Below, piece after piece: positions 1 to 5,023 of a DNA stretch of 5,023 nucleotides. Each line of letters starts with the position of its first letter. The first letter of the stretch is position 1. Source of the stretch: Candidatus Pelagibacterales bacterium (GTDB lineage Bacteria > Pseudomonadota > Alphaproteobacteria > Pelagibacterales > AG-422-B15); the NCBI GenBank assembly GCA_016777745.1, contig JADHQX010000119.1, forward strand, positions 1 through 5,023, read 5' to 3'. The notes beneath the pieces are model-generated. The model ran no database searches. It worked only from the letters and a program-made list of their open reading frames with translations, and had not been told where the DNA came from. Both the position numbers and the translations under genes were made by a program.

Positions 1-401
1 TCATTTTTAATCATAAATGGCACAACTGCTTTACAGCAATAAAATACAGAATTAAGATTAAGGTTTATTACTCTGTTCCATTCTTCAACTGGATACTCAG
101 CAACAGTAGTATTCATTCCAGCAATACCTGCATTATTTACAAATATATCGATTTTACCATGTTGGTTTTCAATTTCTTTTAAACTTTTATTAATATTTTC
201 AAAATTACTTACATCTACAATTTGATAGTTTAAATTTTCAGATCCAACTTTAGTAATTGCTTTTTTAGCAGCGTCTTCATCTATGTCCCAAATTATAACT
301 TTTGCACCTGATTGAATAAATCTTTCTGTAATGGCCAAGCCAAAACCTTGGGCTCCACCAGTAACAATCGCAACTCTATTTGTTAAATTAAATTTTATCA
401 T
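1..401 (-). CDS. Short-chain dehydrogenase/reductase (SDR), N-terminal part, cut by the window edge
   Basis: The minus-strand frame opens with ATG at 401-399 and stays open for 133 residues to the left edge. The visible part is the Rossmann half of a classical SDR: a glycine-rich cofactor motif TGGAQGFG at residues 14-21, an acidic residue at the end of strand 2 (D39 in IIWDID), NNAG at 89-92, and N115 in NLNSVF, which matches the catalytic Asn of FabG-type enzymes. D39 favours NAD(H) over NADP(H), from family knowledge. The Ser-Tyr-Lys catalytic residues lie beyond the edge and cannot be checked. A good ribosome binding site precedes the start. The segment VEEWNRVINLNLNSVFYCCKAVVPFM is typical of SDRs annotated as FabG-like or sugar/polyol dehydrogenases, so automatic labels such as 3-oxoacyl-ACP reductase would be unreliable. 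Divergent placement beside a transporter operon and a sugar kinase makes a catabolic role more likely than fatty acid synthesis, but this is inference. Family call firm; substrate unknown. Confidence 0.93.
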   Translation of the reverse strand, partial: MIKFNLTNRVAIVTGGAQGFGLAITERFIQSGAKVIIWDIDEDAAKKAITKVGSENLNYQIVDVSNFENINKSLKEIENQHGKIDIFVNNAGIAGMNTTVAEYPVEEWNRVINLNLNSVFYCCKAVVPFMIKN

Positions 402-403
402 AA

Positions 404-410
404 CTTCCTT
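404..410 (-). promoter_or_regulatory. Ribosome binding site of the SDR gene
   Basis: On the minus strand AAGGAAG ends two bases before the ATG at 401. It is a clear Shine-Dalgarno match, although GGA lies fairly close to the start. It supports M1 as the true start of the dehydrogenase. Confidence 0.7.
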
Positions 411-443
411 TTCTAATAAAAATAAAGAATTTACAACAAAAAA

Positions 444-472
444 TTAATAAATAAAAAAAGTTTTTCAATCAA
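444..472 (-). promoter_or_regulatory. Candidate sigma-70-type promoter for the SDR gene
   Basis: Read on the minus strand, TTGATT (472-467) and TATTAA (449-444) are separated by 17 bp, with four of six matches to each consensus box. Transcription would begin near 437 and leave a leader of about 36 nt ending in the ribosome binding site. The region is so AT-rich that such matches arise easily by chance. A second minus-strand option is a perfect TTGACA at 566-561, but no good -10 box lies 16-18 bp from it. Confidence 0.35.
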
Positions 473-543
473 AAGTTTTAAAAAAATTTATTAAAAGAAG
501 ATATATAGAAAAAACTAATATTTGGGTGGTTTTTTCCATTTAT

Positions 544-578
544 TTGACTACGTTATCATTTGTCAAAGCTAATATAAT
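544..578 (+). promoter_or_regulatory. Candidate promoter of the TRAP operon
   Basis: A perfect TATAAT lies at 573-578, about 38 bp before the dctP start, which would give a leader of roughly 30 nt. TTGACT at 544-549 matches five of six -35 bases, but its distance to TATAAT is 23 bp, too long for an ordinary pair. With an 18-bp spacer it would instead pair with GCTAAT (568-573). The exact boxes are therefore uncertain, though a promoter in this stretch is expected because the flanking genes diverge. Confidence 0.45.
545..558. promoter_or_regulatory. Operator-like 14-bp pseudo-palindrome (LacI-family style)
   Basis: TGACTACGTTATCA reads as TGAnnACGTnnTCA: five of its seven base pairs are symmetric around a central CG. 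A TG...CG...CA layout with a central CG is typical of LacI-family operators, and the site agrees with the catabolite-response consensus TGWAARCGYTWNCW at 12 of 14 positions (my own comparison). It overlaps the candidate -35 box TTGACT, a position suited to repression. It lies inside a wider inverted repeat, TTTGAC at 543-548 and GTCAAA at 562-567. No regulator gene is in the window, so binding is inference. Confidence 0.4.
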
Positions 579-604
579 TTAATAGGCTTTATAAAATAAT
601 AACT

Positions 605-610
605 AAGGAG
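605..610 (+). promoter_or_regulatory. Ribosome binding site of dctP
   Basis: AAGGAG sits 5 nt before the ATG at 616, a near-ideal Shine-Dalgarno sequence. None of the downstream plus-strand genes has a comparable site, which fits high output of the binding protein relative to its membrane partners. Confidence 0.85.
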
Positions 611-615
611 AGAAA

Positions 616-1635
616 ATGAAACAATTAATAAAAAAAATTGGATTAGTTGCAGGTTTGTTTTTGTTTACATTAAATGTAAATGTAAAAGCAGCTGAAAACT
701 GGAGAATCCAAGCTCACTTACCATCAGGACATACAGTTTATCAATTTATGTCTGACTGGATAGATGGAGTGAATGTAATGTTAGGTGGAAGATTGACTTT
801 AGAAATATTTCCTGGAACGGCAATTATACCACCCAATGAAACACTTGAAGCTGTAAAAATGGGTATCATAGATGGTGATTTAACATCACCAGCTTATTTT
901 GCAGGTAGAGATCCAGCTATGCCTTTATTAGCAGATTTAATTGGTGCTTATAGTAACTGGTTTGAAGCAGCAACTTGGTGTGAGTATGGTGGCGGAAAAG
1001 AATTGTTCCAAAAAATGTATGACGGATTTGGAGCACAATTCGTAGGTTGCCCGAATGCCGGTATAGAGTCTGTTGCATCAAAAAAACCAATCAATTCTAT
1101 TGCTGACTTTAAAGGAGTTAAAATGAGAGCTCCATCTGGAACAGCAACTTCATTGTTAAAAGCTATGGGAGCTTCACCAGTTAATTTATCTGGTGGTGAG
1201 GTTTATAGTGCCCTAGAAAAAGGTGTTATAGATGCTGCTGACTTATCTGATTATGTTGCAAACAAATCTTTAGGTCTGCACAAGGTTGCAAAATATGCTA
1301 TTGTTGATTTCCATTCAATGCCTGTCTTATCTTTTACGGTAAACAAAAAAAAATGGAACGCACAACCAAAGGATATTCAAGCAATCTTAACAATGGCAGC
1401 TAGAGATATGGGAACTCAAATAAACATGAGACAACTTATGTTAAGAGGTCCGGCTGAAAAAGATGATCTTGACAATCATGGCGTAACGATAATTGATTGG
1501 CCAGCTAGTGAGAGAAAAAAAATGAGAGCTATGGCTGCAAAAATCTGGGAAGTAGAATCTAAAAAAAGTGATTTTGCAAAACAAGCTTATGATAATCAAG
1601 TTGGTTATTTGAAAACTATAAGAATGTTAGACTAA
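616..1635 (+). CDS. dctP: TRAP transporter periplasmic substrate-binding protein (DctP/TakP-like)
   Basis: This protein of 339 residues binds the solute in the periplasm and delivers it to the DctQM membrane complex. Residues 1-25 form a signal peptide: basic MKQLIKK, a hydrophobic core, then V-K-A before a likely cleavage after A25. The mature part follows the DctP fold pattern: FPGTAIIPPNETLEAVKMGIIDG (65-87), then GVKMRAPSG (167-175) carrying R171. R171 corresponds to the conserved Arg that binds a substrate carboxylate in most TRAP binding proteins. GGEVYSALEKGVIDAADLS (193-211) is typical of the TakP/FcbT1-type branch often labelled mannitol/chloroaromatic. The length is normal for the family. 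A strong ribosome binding site and an adjacent promoter region mark it as first gene of the operon, with dctQ and dctM following. The mature protein has just two cysteines (C122, C145). Family call secure; the ligand is not, though R171 suggests an organic or sugar acid. Confidence 0.95.
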   Translation: MKQLIKKIGLVAGLFLFTLNVNVKAAENWRIQAHLPSGHTVYQFMSDWIDGVNVMLGGRLTLEIFPGTAIIPPNETLEAVKMGIIDGDLTSPAYFAGRDPAMPLLADLIGAYSNWFEAATWCEYGGGKELFQKMYDGFGAQFVGCPNAGIESVASKKPINSIADFKGVKMRAPSGTATSLLKAMGASPVNLSGGEVYSALEKGVIDAADLSDYVANKSLGLHKVAKYAIVDFHSMPVLSFTVNKKKWNAQPKDIQAILTMAARDMGTQINMRQLMLRGPAEKDDLDNHGVTIIDWPASERKKMRAMAAKIWEVESKKSDFAKQAYDNQVGYLKTIRMLD

Positions 1636-1643
1636 AAATCTTA

Positions 1644-1690
1644 TACAGCAGCCAATAACGTATTTATTGACTGCTGTAATTAACTTTTTT
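1644..1690 (+). terminator. Hairpin plus T-run between dctP and dctQ (attenuator or mRNA-stabilising element)
   Basis: The 5' arm 1644-1658 and 3' arm 1664-1678 pair over 8 bp (outer, TACAGCAG with CTGCTGTA), one C-A mismatch, then 6 bp (CAATAA with TTATTG), closing a 5-nt loop. Six T residues follow at 1685-1690, six bases after the stem. The stem starts 8 nt after the dctP stop. The gap before the T-run makes it a weak intrinsic terminator at best. A partial terminator or a 3'-end stabiliser would raise dctP transcript relative to dctQM, a common need in TRAP systems. The structure is seen directly; the role is inferred. Confidence 0.6.
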
Positions 1691-1692
1691 AA

Positions 1693-2196
1693 ATGAATCT
1701 TTTAAAATACCCAATTAACTTTATTAATTTTATTTCCCAGACTATGGGTGATTTTGCATCTACTTTTTATTTACTTATTGTTTTTTTTACAACCTATGAA
1801 GTTATTATGAGATATATCTTTAACGACCCAACTGATTGGGTTTTCGAAACTTGTGTATATTTGTCAGGTGCAGCAATTTGTATGGCGGGTCCTTATGTTA
1901 CAAAAGAACAAACACACATTTCTATTACTACTATATTAGATAAGTTACCAAAAAAAATTCAAAAAATTATTAAAACCTTCAATCTTTTTTTTGCCTGTAT
2001 AGTTTGTTTTGTAGTATCCTATGCATGTCTACCTTGGGGGTGGGCAGCATTATTAAATGGTGAAACTAGTGGGACAGGAATGGACTCTTATGGTCCTGCA
2101 TTAGTTAAGCCCATGGTAGGAATTGCTGCTCTTATTATGGGATTTCAATTTATAGTAAATATAATTAATTTTTTTAAAGAAGATAATAAAATATAA
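1693..2196 (+). CDS. dctQ: TRAP transporter small membrane subunit (DctQ)
   Basis: This small integral-membrane subunit of 167 residues pairs with DctM in the inner membrane. Four hydrophobic segments are visible at about 20-43, 50-68, 92-116 and 138-161, the usual DctQ topology. The family signature is clear in the first two helices: YEVIMRYIF (35-43) with R40-Y41, followed by W49 and E52 in DWVFE. A second conserved-type stretch, KEQTHISI (71-78), follows helix 2. The start is fixed because an in-frame TAA (1690-1692) directly abuts the ATG. There is no Shine-Dalgarno sequence; the upstream bases are the T-run of the intergenic hairpin. Five bases separate its stop from dctM. The size is typical of the stand-alone, unfused DctQ subunits. 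Assignment is supported by motif, topology and position between dctP and dctM. Confidence 0.93.
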   Translation: MNLLKYPINFINFISQTMGDFASTFYLLIVFFTTYEVIMRYIFNDPTDWVFETCVYLSGAAICMAGPYVTKEQTHISITTILDKLPKKIQKIIKTFNLFFACIVCFVVSYACLPWGWAALLNGETSGTGMDSYGPALVKPMVGIAALIMGFQFIVNIINFFKEDNKI

Positions 2197-2201
2197 ATAA
2201 A

Positions 2202-3521
2202 ATGCCAATTCCAGTCGAAACAGCTACTCTAATAATGCTTGGATCAATGATTTTTTTGATGATGTTAGGCTTACCTTTGGCTTTTGTAACCATCTCCATT
2301 GCAGCTGTAGGTGCTGTTGTCTTTATTGGACCACATGCTTTGCCACTATTAGCTTCAAGAATGTATACATTAATCACAGAGTATACATTGGTTGCTGTGC
2401 CCTTGTTTATTTTAATGTCAACATTTATGGAAAAAACTGGAATTGCCCAAGATTTGTTCGATGCTATGTCAGTTTGGGGAAACTCTATACCTGGAAGTGT
2501 GGGTGTTCAAACTATGGTTGCTGCTATTTTTTTGGCAGCCATTACTGGTATTGCCGGAGGGGAATTATTAATGTTAGGATTGGTTGCACTACCACAACTT
2601 TTAAGACTTAACTATGATAAACATTTGTCTGTTGGACTAATATGTGTTGGTGGCGGTTTAGGCACAATGATACCACCTTCAATAATCTTAATCTTTTTCG
2701 CTTTAGAAGCAGGTGTGCCAACTGGAGATTTATTTTTAGCATCTTTCATCCCAGGGTTTATGCTAGCATCATTTTATATAATTTATATTATTATAAGATG
2801 TTATTTGGATCCTTCAAAAGGTCCTGTAAGAAAAAAGGAAGACATACCGCCGTTAAATGAAAGAATAAAACTTTTAAAAAAATTAATAGCGCCAGGTCTT
2901 ATAGCTTTATGGATAATGGTAAGTATATACGGTGGTATTGCTACTGTAACTGAAACTGCAGCGACAGGAGCATTAGCAGCATTATTAATTGGTATAAAAA
3001 GGAAAAAAGTAAATTTTAAATTTTTAAAAGATTGTTCATCATACACACTAAGTGTTACAGGAAGGTTATTTTGGTTAACTATGGGATCAACAAGTTTGAT
3101 CGGAGTATTTAGCATAATGGGTGCAACACAATATTTAAAAACTATGTTGTTAGGTCTGCCATTTGAACCAATTGGAATAGTATTAACTATGATGGGAATA
3201 TTAGTAATTTTAGGAATGTTTATGGATTGGATAGGAATTTTATTACTCACATCACCAATTTTTGTTCCAATTATAATTCAGCTTGGTTTTAGTCCTATTT
3301 GGTATGGAGTTCTTTTTAGCTTAAATATGCAGGTATCATTTGTTTCACCTCCATTTGGACCTGCATGTTTTTATATTAAAAGTGTAGCACCACCTGAAAT
3401 AAGTATTCTTGATATCTTTAAAGGTGTAATTCCATTTATTATGCTCCAAATTTTGGCTATTGCAATAGTTGTTATATATCCAGACATAGCTTTATTCTTA
3501 CCAAATTGGATGAATAAATAA
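2202..3521 (+). CDS. dctM: TRAP transporter large membrane subunit (DctM)
   Basis: This large subunit of 439 residues, of the DctM/ion transporter superfamily, forms the sodium-coupled translocation pathway. It is hydrophobic almost throughout, with about a dozen membrane segments. Recognisable landmarks are PLFILMSTFMEKTGI (67-81), ITGIAGGELLMLGLVALP (114-131), the hallmark GTMIPPS at 154-160, the YGGIATVTETAATGAL loop at 243-258, MDWIGILLLTSPIFVPI (341-357), and SPPFG at 382-386 near the end. GTxxPPS and the C-terminal PPFG are standard DctM motifs. The length is normal. The ATG lies 5 bp after the dctQ stop with no Shine-Dalgarno sequence, so translation is probably coupled. The TGIAGGE form in helix 4-5, rather than the SGSS-type form of many sialic-acid and C4-dicarboxylate DctM proteins, fits the TakP/FcbT-type branch suggested by DctP. 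That subfamily placement rests on memory of family patterns, not an alignment. Confidence 0.96.
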   Translation: MPIPVETATLIMLGSMIFLMMLGLPLAFVTISIAAVGAVVFIGPHALPLLASRMYTLITEYTLVAVPLFILMSTFMEKTGIAQDLFDAMSVWGNSIPGSVGVQTMVAAIFLAAITGIAGGELLMLGLVALPQLLRLNYDKHLSVGLICVGGGLGTMIPPSIILIFFALEAGVPTGDLFLASFIPGFMLASFYIIYIIIRCYLDPSKGPVRKKEDIPPLNERIKLLKKLIAPGLIALWIMVSIYGGIATVTETAATGALAALLIGIKRKKVNFKFLKDCSSYTLSVTGRLFWLTMGSTSLIGVFSIMGATQYLKTMLLGLPFEPIGIVLTMMGILVILGMFMDWIGILLLTSPIFVPIIIQLGFSPIWYGVLFSLNMQVSFVSPPFGPACFYIKSVAPPEISILDIFKGVIPFIMLQILAIAIVVIYPDIALFLPNWMNK

Positions 3522-3525
3522 AAAG

Positions 3526-4386
3526 TTGAAAAAAAGCAAAAATTTTATTGGAATATCAATTATTTTTATAGGTGTTTTTCTTGTAAGCTTTGGTGGATTA
3601 ATAATTAAATCTTTTGAAACGCAAAATCCATGGCAAATACTTTTTTGGAGACAATTTTTTTTCAGTGTAACAATATTTATTTTTTTATTAACAAAATACA
3701 AAAAAAATATCTTGAGAGCATTAATAAAGTCAAACCATGTATCTTTTATAATGGGATTAGGTTTATTTTTTGGATTTGTAGCCTTTGTTTATTCCATGCT
3801 AAACACAAGTGTTGCAAACGTTAATTTTATAAATACAACTCAAGTAATCTTTTTAACTATATTTAGTTTTATTTTTTTAAAAGAAAAAATAAATATTAGT
3901 ACGATAATTTCAATATTATTAGCATTTACAGGTATTTTGATAATATTTATTAATTCATTATATGTAGGCGATTTAAAAGGTAATATAATTGCTTTAACAA
4001 TGCCATTATGTTTTGCGGGAGTAGTTATATTTGTAAAAAAATTCCCTAAGGCTGATTTAACTCTGTCTGGTTTAATAGCATCTTTCCTAGTAATGTCTTA
4101 TGCAATATTTGTTTCTAAAAATATCTTTTTATCATCACATGATTTTATATTAGCAATGTTTGCTGGAGTACTCCATACTGGGATACCTTTTATTCTATTA
4201 ATAATTGCCTCAAAATATATATCGTCTTCATTAATAGGACTTATAATGTTAATGGAAGCGCTGATGGGTCCAACATGGGCTTATATCTTTATCAATGATA
4301 TACCTTCAATAAATGTATTTATTGGAGGAATATTTATTCTCTTTGGAGTAATTTTAAAAATTTATTTAACAATTTATAGGGATTGA
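3526..4386 (+). CDS. EamA/DMT-family 10-TM transporter, TTG start
   Basis: This 286-residue inner-membrane protein has about ten hydrophobic segments arranged as two EamA repeats, the architecture of the drug/metabolite transporter (DMT) superfamily. Repeat 1 includes NPWQILFWRQ (34-43), a typical helix 2 pattern, and ends near FINTTQVIFLTIFSFIFLKEKI (101-122). Repeat 2 ends with LMEALMGPTWAYIFI (242-256) and GGIFILFGVILKIY (267-280). Members move amino acids, nucleosides, sugars or other metabolites, often outward; the substrate cannot be read from sequence. The only usable upstream start is TTG at 3526: the same frame meets a TGA at 3511-3513 and the first internal ATG is codon 76, which would remove most of repeat 1. 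The gene begins 4 bp after the dctM stop, so it is probably the fourth gene of the TRAP operon. There is no Shine-Dalgarno sequence. Family certain, role unknown. Confidence 0.9.
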   Translation: MKKSKNFIGISIIFIGVFLVSFGGLIIKSFETQNPWQILFWRQFFFSVTIFIFLLTKYKKNILRALIKSNHVSFIMGLGLFFGFVAFVYSMLNTSVANVNFINTTQVIFLTIFSFIFLKEKINISTIISILLAFTGILIIFINSLYVGDLKGNIIALTMPLCFAGVVIFVKKFPKADLTLSGLIASFLVMSYAIFVSKNIFLSSHDFILAMFAGVLHTGIPFILLIIASKYISSSLIGLIMLMEALMGPTWAYIFINDIPSINVFIGGIFILFGVILKIYLTIYRD

Positions 4387-4416
4387 AAATATAATAGTTT
4401 AGTATATTTTTTATCT

Positions 4417-5023
4417 ATGCAAATTGGAATTGATGTAGGTGCAACAAAAATTGAAACTGTTGTATTGGAAGAAGATGGGAATGAAAAACATAGATCTAGA
4501 ACAGTGTGCCCTAAAGATTATTTATCAATTATTAATATAATCAAAGATCTTCATCATAAATTAGAAAAAGAATTTCAAACTGAATTACCAATAGGGGTTT
4601 GTCATCCAGGAATACATTCACCTCAAACTGGTTTAGTTAAAAATGCACCTAATTGTCACTGGTTAGAAAAAAAACCTTTTCAAGGTGATTTAAGAAAAGC
4701 TTTAGGGAAAGAAGTTTTTTGTGAAAATGATGGAAATTGTTTTGCTTTATCGGAAGCCATAGATGGAGCAGGCAAACATTACAAAATTGTTTATGGAATT
4801 ATTTTAGGATCTGGAGTTGGAGGTGGGTTAGTGATTGATAAAAAAATAGTAAGTGGTCCGAATGGTGTTGCAGGAGAATGGGGCCATAATCAAATCCCTT
4901 ATTTTGCTGCTAAAAAAGAAAATTTTGACTCGACTAATCCAAGAGAAGCTGAGATTGAAAGTTTTTTATCTGGCTTAGGTTTAGCAAAAAGATTTAATAA
5001 ACTTTATGGAAAAAATTTAAAAA
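4417..5023 (+). CDS. ROK-family sugar kinase (Mak/NagK-like), N-terminal part, cut by the window edge
   Basis: The frame opens at ATG 4417 and runs 202 codons to the edge. It is expected to transfer phosphate from ATP to a hexose in the cytoplasm. Visible ROK features are the phosphate-1 motif IDVGATKI (5-12), ENDGNCFALSEA (103-114) with D105 as predicted catalytic base, the glycine-rich phosphate-2 stretch GSGVGGG (131-137), and AGEWGHNQIP (152-161), whose E154 and H157 should contact sugar or metal. No HTH precedes the domain, so it is a kinase and not a NagC-type repressor. From memory, SPQTGLVKNA and EWGHNQIP resemble E. coli fructokinase Mak, while NCFALSEA and GVGGGLV resemble NagK. The usual CxCGxxGCxE zinc motif expected around residues 165-181 is absent; the segment instead reads KENFDSTNPREAEIESFLSG. 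The gene starts 30 bp after the EamA gene without a Shine-Dalgarno sequence or separate promoter, suggesting co-transcription. Exact sugar undetermined. Confidence 0.92.
   Translation, partial: MQIGIDVGATKIETVVLEEDGNEKHRSRTVCPKDYLSIINIIKDLHHKLEKEFQTELPIGVCHPGIHSPQTGLVKNAPNCHWLEKKPFQGDLRKALGKEVFCENDGNCFALSEAIDGAGKHYKIVYGIILGSGVGGGLVIDKKIVSGPNGVAGEWGHNQIPYFAAKKENFDSTNPREAEIESFLSGLGLAKRFNKLYGKNLK

Noticed and set aside
456..479. Two direct copies of AAAAGTTTT spaced 15 bp apart (456-464 and 471-479)
   Set aside because: Such A/T words are expected often in a spacer this AT-rich, and there are only two copies, so I do not call it an iteron or binding site.
402..615. Search of the divergent spacer for a riboswitch or small RNA
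   Set aside because: I see no conserved riboswitch core or long paired structure; leaders on both sides appear short, about 30-36 nt from the candidate promoters.
1345..1353. A run of nine A residues in dctP, and T8 runs at 1781-1788 and 3655-3662
   Set aside because: They are possible slippage or sequencing-error sites, but the frame is intact across each and the proteins look complete, so programmed frameshifting is not supported.
2174..2377. A short minus-strand open frame across the dctQ-dctM junction
   Set aside because: It covers two confident genes on the other strand, has no family features and no convincing ribosome binding site.
2642..2860. A 72-codon plus-strand frame inside dctM
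   Set aside because: It is out of frame within dctM and its composition is not protein-like; a frame shadow.
2801..3250. A 149-codon minus-strand open frame opposite the middle of dctM
   Set aside because: It lies wholly antisense to a well-supported dctM, has no recognisable domain, and its residues look like a complement of a membrane-protein gene.
3498..3824. Short open frames on both strands overlapping the start of the EamA gene
   Set aside because: Both overlap the EamA coding sequence, which shows two complete repeats in its own frame; the alternatives show no motifs.
3813..3826. TGCAAACGTTAATT, resembling a PurR/LacI-type half-symmetric site
   Set aside because: It lies deep inside the EamA coding region, is only partly symmetric and encodes ordinary residues there.

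Overview
The window is strongly AT-rich and densely coded. Short gene gaps, Lys/Asn/Ile-rich proteins and a tripartite TRAP uptake system suggest a streamlined marine alphaproteobacterium of the Pelagibacterales (SAR11) type. That assignment is inferred from composition and gene content only; there is no rRNA or other marker gene here.

Layout: the left edge carries the N-terminal 133 residues of a minus-strand short-chain dehydrogenase (SDR) starting at 401. A 214-bp divergent intergenic region (402-615) follows. It holds candidate promoters for both directions and a 14-bp pseudo-palindrome resembling a LacI-family operator. On the plus strand, five genes run in one direction with gaps of 4-57 bp: TRAP substrate-binding protein (616-1635), a hairpin in the gap, TRAP small membrane subunit (1693-2196), TRAP large membrane subunit (2202-3521), an EamA/DMT-family 10-TM transporter with a TTG start (3526-4386), and the first 202 residues of a ROK-family sugar kinase (4417 to the right edge).

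How the genes may work together: DctP captures a solute in the periplasm and DctQM imports it with a sodium gradient. The divergent SDR could oxidise or reduce the imported compound or a downstream intermediate, and the ROK kinase could phosphorylate a sugar. The kinase looks most like fructokinase/N-acetylglucosamine kinase (Mak/NagK type). The layout therefore suggests a carbohydrate, polyol or sugar-acid catabolic locus; the substrate cannot be fixed from sequence alone. The EamA protein may export a by-product or import a second solute.

No mobile element, CRISPR array, tRNA, rRNA or clearly novel system is visible. The points most worth a second look are the operator-like palindrome, the dctP-dctQ hairpin, the missing zinc-binding cysteine motif in the ROK kinase, and the contrast between strong ribosome binding sites on the two promoter-proximal genes and none on the others.
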